Assembly: GCA_041674745.1 (NCBI GenBank)
Contig: JBAYVD010000014.1
Span: 1 to 64,000, forward strand
Source: UBA2040 sp041674745
GTDB taxonomy: Bacteria > Bacteroidota > Bacteroidia > Flavobacteriales_D > Crocinitomicaceae
Reading direction: 5' to 3'
DNA: 64,000 nt
The translations under genes were made by a program, and so were the position numbers. The notes beneath the pieces were generated by a model, which was not told the DNA's origin, made no database searches, and saw nothing but the letters and a program-made list of their open reading frames with translations. Position 1 is the first letter of the stretch. The number at the start of each line of letters is the position of its first letter. Positions 1 through 6,787 of the stretch are shown here, piece after piece.

Positions 1-5
1 GCCAT
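1..5 (-). CDS. Start of a leftward gene cut by the window edge
   Basis: Only ATGGC can be seen on the minus strand (M-A...), with the ATG at complement 5-3. It is preceded by an A-rich stretch and by a TAnnTTTG promoter element at 34-41. Nothing about the product can be said from five bases. The call rests entirely on the promoter and the A-rich leader. Confidence 0.3.
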
Positions 6-33
6 TTTTTATTGTGTTTTAAACCCTTTAAAA

Positions 34-41
34 CAAAGGTA
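34..41 (-). promoter_or_regulatory. Candidate -7 element for the leftward gene
   Basis: On the minus strand this reads TACCTTTG, an exact match to the Bacteroidota -7 consensus TAnnTTTG, 28 bases before the leftward ATG at complement 5-3. No TTG is seen at the expected 19-base spacing upstream, so the -33 part is weak. Confidence 0.4.
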
Positions 42-76
42 ATAACATTTTAAATCTGGCATAATTATTTTGAAAA

Positions 77-98
77 ATCTTCCAAACATCTTCCAAAC
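77..98. repeat. Tandem 11-base repeat (two copies of ATCTTCCAAAC)
   Basis: Two perfect head-to-tail copies lie at 77-87 and 88-98. They are about 130 bases left of the tRNA 3' remnant at 229-253. Short direct repeats near an attachment site can be arm-type integrase or excisionase binding sites, but that role is inference here. Confidence 0.5.
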
Positions 99-228
99 AT
101 GTGCTCATTTCCTATCGTTTTAGCTCGGTTTTGTTCCTTTTTGTGAATTTTGAAAAATTGCACATTTGTGCCATTTATAAAGGCTTGTAGAGCTTTTTTA
201 GGTGAATTAAACCGAAGCAGGCTGACTA

Positions 229-253
229 GGTTCAAGTCCCGCTCCGAGTACAA
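229..253 (+). other. tRNA 3'-end remnant, possible attachment site
   Basis: The bases from 229 on read like a T-loop (GGTTCAAGTCCC) followed by a 3' acceptor strand (GCTCCGAGTA). The 5' half of a tRNA is missing: upstream bases do not complete the T stem (only the two G-C pairs next to the loop form) and there is no D arm or anticodon arm in the preceding 80 bases. A terminator-like hairpin follows at 266-299, as expected after a tRNA gene. The simplest reading is the 3' fragment left at one end of an element integrated into a tRNA gene, with the element lying to the left. A decayed tRNA gene is the alternative. Confidence 0.45.
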
Positions 254-265
254 AAATGAGAGATT

Positions 266-299
266 AAACCCTTGATTCTAAACGAATTGAGGGTTTTTT
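266..299 (+). terminator. Terminator-like hairpin after the tRNA remnant
   Basis: AAACCCT at 266-272 pairs with AGGGTTT at 290-296, with a partly paired interior, and a run of T follows. It fits a rho-independent terminator for the former tRNA gene. Confidence 0.55.
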
Positions 300-392
300 C
301 GTTAGGGGCTTTTCAAACAGTTTTCCGTAGTTCCGCTTTTTTGATTTGTCTACCAATTCACGTTTGTTTAAATTTACCTAAAATTGAAAAAT

Positions 393-2168
393 ATGAAAGC
401 AATCCTTTCTATATTTTATGTCTTGTTCGCCCTAAACGCTATTGGTCAGCAAAACAAAATGAATTTCCGAGATCCCATCGATTTTGGATGGGAGTCCAAA
501 CCTAAAAAACCTCTAGAGCATCAACCGAAAGCAACGTTATTGTATTCCAATGATTTTAGCAATACTGCACAATGGAGTTTTAGCAATACGTCAACTCCTA
601 GTGCCGATTGGCAAATTACGACCAACTTGAATGCGGCGCCTTTTGCTACTTTTCATCCGGCCGGTTTTGCGTCTGGTTTCAATGGCTACGGTATAATTGA
701 TTCTGATGCGCAAGGGGGTACGGCTGCTCAAGACGCGTATATTTCTTTGATTCCGCGTATTACAACGTGTGAAACCGAACCGTTTGTTGTGTTGCAATTT
801 TCACAAATGTATCGACGATTCAATGACACAACATCTGTAGAAGTTAGTAATAATGGAAACAATTGGACCGAATTTTTAGTGAATGGGACTATACCCAATT
901 CTGTCAATTCCAGCAATCCTGAAACGGTTATTGTCAATATTAGTAGCGTTGCGGGTAACCAAGATTCCGTTTACATTCGGTTTCGCTATCGGGCAAGTGA
1001 TGCTTGGTTTTGGGCAATAGATGATGTAAAGATTTTCACCCAAGATGAATTTGATTTAGTCGGAGAGAAAATAAATTTTGGTTCCATTGGAAATTGGGGA
1101 TTACAGCTGCCTTACACTCAAATCCCCTTGAGTCAAATTCAACCAATAGCCATGGAAGGAAAAGTACGGAATGCCGGTTTTGGTTTTCAAACAGATGTGC
1201 AAATCTTAGGAAGTGGAACTTCCTATACGGGTGCCTCTGCTTTGGATGGAATTCCACCCAATCTATCGGCTATTTATCCCATTCTTCCGGATTGGATTCC
1301 GACAGCTGCTTTGGGACAGCAGTCACTCAATTTCACCGTCCAATCTCCTGTTCTCGATGAAGTTCCAGCCAACAATGATCTTCAGAATTTAAACATTGAA
1401 ATCACCAGTTATCTGTATTCGAGGGATGAGCTGATTCGAGAAGGAAGAGTGTCAAACGGGGCATATACAATTGGATTTGAAACAGGTAATATTTTTGATA
1501 TCTACTCAAATGCTGAAATAACCAGCGCCTTGGTTCACGTTGCCAACGAGTCTGCAGCGAATACCAAATTGTTCGCAAAATTATACGAAGCAAATGGAAT
1601 CAATGATTTTATACTCTTGGCTGGTTCAGATACCCTAGTTTTGCCGAATTTGAGTCAAGATAGTTTGTTTCGTGTTCGCCTTAAAAATCCAGTATCTCTT
1701 TTGTCCGGTAAATCCTATTTGCTAGTGGCGGGTTCTCCTGGAAGTCCTGCTTTCCCAGGTTTGGTGATTGGAACAGCTGGAATAGCGGATATTTTTACAG
1801 CGTTTTATACGACAACGAACGCTACTTCTTGGTCTAATTTTACAGAAAGACCCATGGTTCGGATGAATTTTGAACCTGTGTTAACGATTCCAGAAATTGG
1901 AGAAAATGTTTTTCAAATGATTACTTTTCCTAATCCGTTGAACGATCAACTAAATATTGAATTTACCTTGCAAAATCCGCAAGCTATTCAATTAGAAATC
2001 TATGACAATCAAGGTCGAATGATAGTAGAAAAAAGAGAGCAAGGTGTTTTGGGTCGGAATAAATTGATGGTAGATACCGCTGATTTATACGAAGGACATT
2101 ACATTTTGAAAATAGCTTCTTTGAAAGATTCGCAGGTACGAAACATAGTAAAGATTCAGTTGTATTAG
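393..2168 (+). CDS. Secreted protein with jelly-roll module and T9SS type A sorting domain
   Basis: This 591-residue protein starts at the ATG at 393; a TTG nine bases upstream is in frame, but the ATG puts the signal peptide (hydrophobic residues 3-18, then QQN) right at the N terminus. Residues about 45-215 look like a MAM/concanavalin-type jelly roll (DSDAQGG, a VEVSNNGNNW strand, then RFRY...WFWAIDDVKIF). The last 80 residues are a T9SS type A sorting domain (FPNPLNDQLNIEF, GRMIVEK, LYEGHYILKI), so export across the outer membrane by T9SS is expected. It is a tandem paralog of the next gene. The function beyond secretion is unknown; adhesion or a structural surface role is plausible. Confidence 0.85.
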   Translation: MKAILSIFYVLFALNAIGQQNKMNFRDPIDFGWESKPKKPLEHQPKATLLYSNDFSNTAQWSFSNTSTPSADWQITTNLNAAPFATFHPAGFASGFNGYGIIDSDAQGGTAAQDAYISLIPRITTCETEPFVVLQFSQMYRRFNDTTSVEVSNNGNNWTEFLVNGTIPNSVNSSNPETVIVNISSVAGNQDSVYIRFRYRASDAWFWAIDDVKIFTQDEFDLVGEKINFGSIGNWGLQLPYTQIPLSQIQPIAMEGKVRNAGFGFQTDVQILGSGTSYTGASALDGIPPNLSAIYPILPDWIPTAALGQQSLNFTVQSPVLDEVPANNDLQNLNIEITSYLYSRDELIREGRVSNGAYTIGFETGNIFDIYSNAEITSALVHVANESAANTKLFAKLYEANGINDFILLAGSDTLVLPNLSQDSLFRVRLKNPVSLLSGKSYLLVAGSPGSPAFPGLVIGTAGIADIFTAFYTTTNATSWSNFTERPMVRMNFEPVLTIPEIGENVFQMITFPNPLNDQLNIEFTLQNPQAIQLEIYDNQGRMIVEKREQGVLGRNKLMVDTADLYEGHYILKIASLKDSQVRNIVKIQLY

Positions 2169-2174
2169 AACGTT

Positions 2175-2208
2175 AAAAAACCTCAAGTTTTTGTTCAATA
2201 GGTTTTTT
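2175..2208 (+). terminator. Hairpin between the tandem secreted-protein genes
   Basis: AAAAAACCT at 2175-2183 is perfectly complementary to AGGTTTTTT at 2200-2208, giving a 9-bp stem ending in T. It lies directly after the stop codon at 2168 and overlaps the -33 element of the next promoter. Confidence 0.6.
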
Positions 2209-2220
2209 GCCGTAACTTTA
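2191..2220 (+). promoter_or_regulatory. Promoter of the second secreted-protein gene
   Basis: TTG at 2191-2193 is followed by exactly 19 bases and then TAACTTTA at 2213-2220, one base off the Bacteroidota -7 consensus TAnnTTTG. The coding start is at 2253, giving a leader of about 25 bases. Confidence 0.6.
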
Positions 2221-2252
2221 GAAAAATTTTAAAAAATTAATTTTACATAAAC

Positions 2253-4082
2253 ATGAAAAAAAGTTTACTTTTTAGTTTTTCTGTATTTTCACTTTTTGGT
2301 GCGTTCGCGCAACAACAGTATACTACTTTAAGTGCAAAACAAAACAGAAACGATCATTTCGAAACCAACAAGGCTAAACCTTCTGTAGCTGCCAAAGCTG
2401 AAGGTGACACTATTTGGTCCAATAACTTTGATGTACCTGCTGAGTGGACAATGGCTACAGGTCCTGGTCATACGGCTGGTGCTTGGCAAATTGTCACAGC
2501 GTTGACTCCAACTTTGGTTTCTCAGGTTGGTACTTATGGCTTTCCTTCAGCAATGAATTCAACTTCAGGTGGTAACTTTGCCTTGATTGATTCTGATGCA
2601 CAAGGTGGTGGTCAAACACAAAATGCTTGGATTGAATTGGCAAACGGAATTGACTTGTCAAGCTACGGTTCAACTGTATTTTCTTTGCGTTTCAAAGAAA
2701 TTTACAGACATTACTACGATCTTAACTTTGTAGATGTTTCCAATGATGGAGGAACAACTTGGACTATTTTCCCAGTTAATACAGTAGCGGAAGTTCCAGT
2801 GAACACGAATTCTGACGATCCAAGTATTGAAACCTTGAACATAACCTCTGCAATTGGTGCAGGTACATGGGGAACGAACGTGAAAATCCGTTTCCGTTAT
2901 GAGGGTGCTTGGGATTGGTTCTGGGGAATTGATGATGTTCAAATTATCGAGACTTACCAAAATGACATGAAAGTAACAAATTTCTATACTGTTACAGACA
3001 CTACTTCTACACAAGGTTTGGATTATTTCTACATACCAAATTCTCAATCTAGTTTTCCTGGTTTGACTTTCTTGGCAGATGTATATAACAATGGTGCTGC
3101 AAATCAACCATCTGTTGCCTTGACTGCAACTTCAGGTGCATACAATCAAACAGGAACAGCTGTATCTGTGAATTCAGGAACAGCGGATAGCGTTAATATT
3201 TCAGTTCCATTCATGGTGCCAACTGCTATTGGAGCTTATACTGTTGATATGACAACAACATTGCCAAGTGCTGATGCAAATCCTTCAGATAATGAAAAAT
3301 CGGTAGTAGTTAATCGTCATGCGAATTTCTACAGTAGAGATGATAACAATGTAACAGGAAGTATCGCTCAAGTATCTTCTCAAACAGATTTGCCATTGAA
3401 AATTGGTAACATCATGGAGATCTTTGACCCAATGGATGTTTATTCTGTTCACATTCGTTTGATGAATCAACCAACTGCGGTAGATCAAAGTATCAAAGGT
3501 GAAATCCAAATTTTTGACGGTAATACAGGTGATTTCGTATATGCTGCTGAAACAGTGGATCACGTGATTACAACGGCGGATCTAGGTACATTTGTTAAAA
3601 TTGATATCGATGGTGGACCATTGTCTTTGTTGGCTGGTGATGTAATCTTGTTGATGGCAACACACAATGGTGGTGCGGATGAGGTAGCATTTGGATATGC
3701 TCAAAAAACACAACAAGGAACAGTTCTTGGTTATGTTGCAGCGGGAACACTTTTCTCTTTAACAGATCCAGGAGCGATCATGATTCGTCTTTCTGATTTT
3801 AGTGACTTGGGACTTTCTGAAAATGCGCAAACATTGTCTATGTCAGTTTACCCGAATCCAGCAGCAGATGTTACAAATGTTAAATTTGAAGCAAAAACGC
3901 AAGGAAATGCAGTGGTAACTGTTACAGATATGACAGGTAAAATTGTTCAAACGAAAAGCTTGAATAACATTTTTGGAGTTCAAACGGTTGAAGTGAAAAC
4001 GAGCGATTTGAATGCTGGAATTTATTTCGTAAATGTTTCAACTAACGGAGAAACAGCTACTAAAAAATTGACTGTTAAATAA
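2253..4082 (+). CDS. Secreted protein with jelly-roll module and T9SS type A sorting domain
   Basis: This 609-residue protein has a signal peptide (MKKSLLFSFSVFSLFGAFA, then QQQ). It shares its layout with the preceding gene: a jelly roll at about 50-230 (LIDSDAQGGG, VDVSNDGGTTW, KIRFRYEG, WFWGIDDVQII), a middle part beginning with a YSRDD sequence close to the YSRDE of the neighbour, and a C-terminal T9SS type A domain from about residue 530 (MSVYPNPAADVTNVKFE ... LNAGIYFVNV). The two genes are probably an old tandem duplication. It has its own promoter and a strong terminator, so it may be expressed independently of its neighbour. No enzymatic motif was seen. Confidence 0.85.
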   Translation: MKKSLLFSFSVFSLFGAFAQQQYTTLSAKQNRNDHFETNKAKPSVAAKAEGDTIWSNNFDVPAEWTMATGPGHTAGAWQIVTALTPTLVSQVGTYGFPSAMNSTSGGNFALIDSDAQGGGQTQNAWIELANGIDLSSYGSTVFSLRFKEIYRHYYDLNFVDVSNDGGTTWTIFPVNTVAEVPVNTNSDDPSIETLNITSAIGAGTWGTNVKIRFRYEGAWDWFWGIDDVQIIETYQNDMKVTNFYTVTDTTSTQGLDYFYIPNSQSSFPGLTFLADVYNNGAANQPSVALTATSGAYNQTGTAVSVNSGTADSVNISVPFMVPTAIGAYTVDMTTTLPSADANPSDNEKSVVVNRHANFYSRDDNNVTGSIAQVSSQTDLPLKIGNIMEIFDPMDVYSVHIRLMNQPTAVDQSIKGEIQIFDGNTGDFVYAAETVDHVITTADLGTFVKIDIDGGPLSLLAGDVILLMATHNGGADEVAFGYAQKTQQGTVLGYVAAGTLFSLTDPGAIMIRLSDFSDLGLSENAQTLSMSVYPNPAADVTNVKFEAKTQGNAVVTVTDMTGKIVQTKSLNNIFGVQTVEVKTSDLNAGIYFVNVSTNGETATKKLTVK

Positions 4083-4101
4083 TATTTTCTAACGTCATTT
4101 G

Positions 4102-4131
4102 AAAAGGGCTTGCATTTGCAAGCCCTTTTTT
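4102..4131 (+). terminator. Strong rho-independent terminator
   Basis: AAAGGGCTTGC and GCAAGCCCTTT form a perfect 11-bp stem around a short ATTT loop, followed by T residues. It ends the transcript of the gene finishing at 4082. Confidence 0.9.
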
Positions 4132-4132
4132 G

Positions 4133-4161
4133 TTGCTTATTGATTGATTTTTTTAATTTTA
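4133..4161 (+). promoter_or_regulatory. Probable fabD promoter
   Basis: TTG at 4133-4135 is followed by 18 bases and then TAATTTTA at 4154-4161, one mismatch from TAnnTTTG. The ATG of fabD is at 4183. Confidence 0.5.
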
Positions 4162-4182
4162 GACGCAAACAATATAAAACAC

Positions 4183-5076
4183 ATGAAAGCTTACGTATTT
4201 CCGGGTCAAGGTGCCCAGTTCTCAGGAATGGGAAAAGAATTATACGACTCGTCTGAATTAGCCAAAGAAATGTTCCACAAAGCGAATGAAATCCTTGGAT
4301 TTGAGATCACAAAAATCATGTTCGAAGGAACCGATGAAGAGTTGAAACAAACGAAAGTAACGCAACCCGCCGTATTTTTACATTCGACAATATTAGCGGC
4401 TTGTTTAGGCGATAATTTTCAACCTGATATGGTTGCAGGTCATTCCTTGGGCGAGTTGTCATCTTTGGTAGCGAATAAAACGTTGTCTTTCGAGGATGGA
4501 TTAAAATTGGTATACAAGCGCGCTTTGGCGATGCAAAAAGCATGCGAGGCAGAACCTTCTACCATGGCAGCAATCATTGGAATGGAAGATGCGGATATTG
4601 AACGAATTTGCGCGACGGTTGATGGAATTGTAGTTCCAGCGAATTACAATAGCCCAGGTCAGTTGGTGATTTCAGGAGCCATTCCGGCGGTTGAAAAAGC
4701 GTGTGAATTGTTGACCGCAGCGGGTGCGAAAAGAGCTTTGATCTTGCCGGTAGGAGGAGCATTTCACTCACCATTGATGGAACCAGCTCGAGAAGAATTG
4801 GCGGCAGCGATTGAAGCCACCACTTTTCACCAACCGATTTGTGCCGTTTATCAAAATGTTACAGCTACGGCCATTAGTGATCCTATCGAAATTCAAAAAA
4901 ATCTAATCGCACAATTGACGGCTCCAGTAAAATGGACACAAATCATGAATCAAATGATTGCTGATGGTTGCTCAGAAGTGATTGAAGTAGGTCCAGGAAA
5001 AGTGCTTCAAGGCTTGTTTAAAAAAGTGGATAGAGCCTTTGCTTGTTCCAGCGCCGAATTGACAATCGCAGAATAA
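4183..5076 (+). CDS. fabD: Malonyl-CoA:ACP transacylase
   Basis: FabD moves malonyl groups from CoA to acyl carrier protein to feed fatty acid elongation in the cytoplasm. The 297-residue product begins MKAYVFPGQGAQ, the family's N-terminal motif. The nucleophile elbow GHSLGE puts the catalytic Ser at 88, with Arg at 113 and the catalytic His at 195 (GGAFHSP). The C terminus has the usual EVGPGKVLQGL. Length is normal. The ATG at 4183 is used rather than an upstream in-frame ATG at 4144, because it gives the conserved N terminus and leaves room for the promoter. It stands alone between two terminators, away from other fab genes. Confidence 0.96.
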   Translation: MKAYVFPGQGAQFSGMGKELYDSSELAKEMFHKANEILGFEITKIMFEGTDEELKQTKVTQPAVFLHSTILAACLGDNFQPDMVAGHSLGELSSLVANKTLSFEDGLKLVYKRALAMQKACEAEPSTMAAIIGMEDADIERICATVDGIVVPANYNSPGQLVISGAIPAVEKACELLTAAGAKRALILPVGGAFHSPLMEPAREELAAAIEATTFHQPICAVYQNVTATAISDPIEIQKNLIAQLTAPVKWTQIMNQMIADGCSEVIEVGPGKVLQGLFKKVDRAFACSSAELTIAE

Positions 5077-5096
5077 AAAATAGAATTTTAAAGTAG

Positions 5097-5126
5097 AAAA
5101 GCAATCCAAAAGGGTTGCTTTTTTTA
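5097..5126. terminator. Bidirectional terminator between fabD and the lipoprotein
   Basis: AAAAGCAA and TTGCTTTT form the stem around TCCAAAAGGG, with T residues on the + side and A residues on the other. It can end fabD and also the convergent gene that stops at 5188. Confidence 0.75.
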
Positions 5127-5187
5127 TTTCCTCCTTCAAAGGAGGAAATCGGTTCAAAAATATTTTTTGGATCGAATTGCCAGAAAA

Positions 5188-5679
5188 TCAATGGATAATT
5201 TCATTGGTTTCAATCCAATTGCTTTCGTGCAAAGCTCTATCAATCAGTTGGATTCGGTATTTGATTGTATCACTATCGCTTGAAAACTGATTGAAATAAA
5301 TCGGTTCTATGGTGTATTCAATCGTTCCAGAAATTGATTTTTGTTTTCCGGTATAAATGGGAAGAATTCTATTCTTGAAAACAATGGTATCGCCATTCAA
5401 ATCTAAACCAGGTTGCCATCCACCGTTGTCTTTTTTCTCATAATACTCCAAATAGAGATTGTAGTAATATTTTGATTCAAGGTTGTAAGGTGAACTTGTA
5501 TCAGTTGTTTTTAATCCAATATCACCTTCTCCATCTTCAAATGAAAAGATAACTTTGGCTGAATCTCCCAGGATAGAAAAAGATTCAAAAGTAATCTTAG
5601 GGATGGAAGAAAACTTTTTCTTCTTAAAGCAACCAGCTGCTAAAAGCAAAATAAAGAAACCAAGAATACCTTTTTTCAT
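5188..5679 (-). CDS. Hypothetical lipoprotein
   Basis: The product has 163 residues with a lipoprotein signal: MKKGILGFFILLLAAGC, the lipobox LAAGC ending at Cys17 and followed by a lysine-rich stretch. The mature part is beta-rich and acidic, with FSFEDGEGDIG near residues 45-55, a pattern found in small Bacteroidota lipoproteins of unknown function. It is divergent from the LuxE-like gene, with a 66-base shared promoter region. No enzymatic motif was recognised. Confidence 0.8.
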   Translation of the reverse strand: MKKGILGFFILLLAAGCFKKKKFSSIPKITFESFSILGDSAKVIFSFEDGEGDIGLKTTDTSSPYNLESKYYYNLYLEYYEKKDNGGWQPGLDLNGDTIVFKNRILPIYTGKQKSISGTIEYTIEPIYFNQFSSDSDTIKYRIQLIDRALHESNWIETNEIIH

Positions 5680-5702
5680 ACCCTAATTTAGGAAATACCT
5701 TT

Positions 5703-5710
5703 CAAAAATA
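5703..5710 (-). promoter_or_regulatory. -7 element for the lipoprotein gene
   Basis: On the minus strand this reads TATTTTTG, an exact TAnnTTTG match, 23 bases before the ATG at complement 5679. No clear TTG lies 19 bases further upstream. Confidence 0.5.
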
Positions 5711-5733
5711 CCATTTCTTTCAACGGAAGCGCT

Positions 5734-5741
5734 TAATTTTG
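5734..5741 (+). promoter_or_regulatory. -7 element just before the LuxE-like gene
   Basis: TAATTTTG is an exact TAnnTTTG match ending only four bases before the ATG at 5746. Transcription would start at or next to the start codon, so the message may be leaderless. Confidence 0.5.
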
Positions 5742-5745
5742 ACAC

Positions 5746-6714
5746 ATGAATGAATGGTCCAGTATATTTTCGATCAAATCAGCAGCTGAATTTGAAGTTT
5801 GGGCTTTGAAGATTTTCGCTTTTCAGTTTGAAAATTGTGCAGTCTATCGTGAGTTTTGCACTTTGATGAACCGAACGAAGCCTCAATCGATTCAGGAGAT
5901 TCCTTTTCTGCCAATTTCATTTTTTAAATCACATTTGGTACAGCACAAAGATTTGCCGGTGGAAATAACGTTCAAAAGTAGCGGCACCACTGGAATGGAA
6001 AGAAGTCAACATCCTATTCAACTGCCGGAAATGTATCAAGCATCCTTTCGGAAAACCTATATTCAACAAATGGGCGATCCAAAAGACCAAGTGATTTTGG
6101 CTTTGTTGCCGAACTATTTGGAGCAAGGTGAATCTAGTTTGGTTTACATGGTTGACGATCTTGTTCAGCTAACGAAAAACCAATTGTCTGGTTTCATACT
6201 TGGCAATCCTGAACAATTAGAAGTTCGTTATCAAAAAGCTTTGGCGGAAGATAAACAAGTAATCATTTTTGGAGTTTCGTATGCCTTGCTTGATTTGGCC
6301 GAAAAGGGATTGGACTTGTCAAAAGCCAGAATTATTGAAACAGGCGGAATGAAAGGACGTCGAAAAGAAATGAGCAAAGAGGAATTACACGAAAAACTGA
6401 AAATAGGATTGAATGTTTCGTATGTATCGTCTGAATACGGTATGACCGAGTTGTTGTCCCAAGCCTATTCAGAAAAAAATGGATTGTTCACCCTTCCACC
6501 GTGGATGAATATCATTTTAAGAGAAACCAACGACCCGCTAACCGAACTTTCCAAAGAAAAAACGGGTGGAATCAATGTAATTGATTTGGCCAACGTGTAT
6601 AGTTGTAGTTTTATTGCAACGCAAGATTTGGGGAGGATGGAAGAAGGGAAGTTGCGATTGATGGGACGATTCGATCATGCCGATGTTCGCGGTTGTAATT
6701 TGTTGGTGCAGTAA
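5746..6714 (+). CDS. LuxE-like acyl-activating (ANL superfamily) protein
   Basis: The 322-residue protein resembles the LuxE acyl-protein synthetase/acyltransferase family, a small branch of the adenylate-forming ANL superfamily. It has the phosphate-binding motif FKSSGTTG at about 76-83, an ETGGMKGRR segment near 205, the aromatic SSEYGMTELLSQ near 230, and a C-terminal hinge-like part (DLGRM...GRFDHADVRG). These are the ATP and substrate-binding motifs of the family, which activates a carboxylic acid as an acyl-adenylate. No luciferase or fatty-acid reductase gene is nearby, so a role in luminescence is not suggested. The substrate is unknown. Confidence 0.8.
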   Translation: MNEWSSIFSIKSAAEFEVWALKIFAFQFENCAVYREFCTLMNRTKPQSIQEIPFLPISFFKSHLVQHKDLPVEITFKSSGTTGMERSQHPIQLPEMYQASFRKTYIQQMGDPKDQVILALLPNYLEQGESSLVYMVDDLVQLTKNQLSGFILGNPEQLEVRYQKALAEDKQVIIFGVSYALLDLAEKGLDLSKARIIETGGMKGRRKEMSKEELHEKLKIGLNVSYVSSEYGMTELLSQAYSEKNGLFTLPPWMNIILRETNDPLTELSKEKTGGINVIDLANVYSCSFIATQDLGRMEEGKLRLMGRFDHADVRGCNLLVQ

Positions 6715-6754
6715 TTATTAAAATAACTTTTCACCTAAAAATAAAGGAATTCAC

Positions 6755-6762
6755 TACCTTTA
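6755..6762 (+). promoter_or_regulatory. Candidate -7 element of the envelope operon
   Basis: TACCTTTA is one base from TAnnTTTG and lies 25 bases before the GTG start at 6788. No TTG at the standard spacing was seen. Confidence 0.35.
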
Positions 6763-6787
6763 GTTTCCTAAAGTTTCAATTTTCAAC

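Noticed and set aside
65..253. Minus-strand 62-residue reading frame
   Set aside because: It reads through the tRNA remnant (SERDLN is the known antisense of a T-loop) and has no promoter or homology.
384..392. TTG start nine bases before the first secreted protein
   Set aside because: ATG at 393 places the signal peptide correctly.
272..505. Plus-strand 77-residue frame at the left edge
   Set aside because: It starts in the terminator and overlaps the start of the real gene at 393 in another frame.
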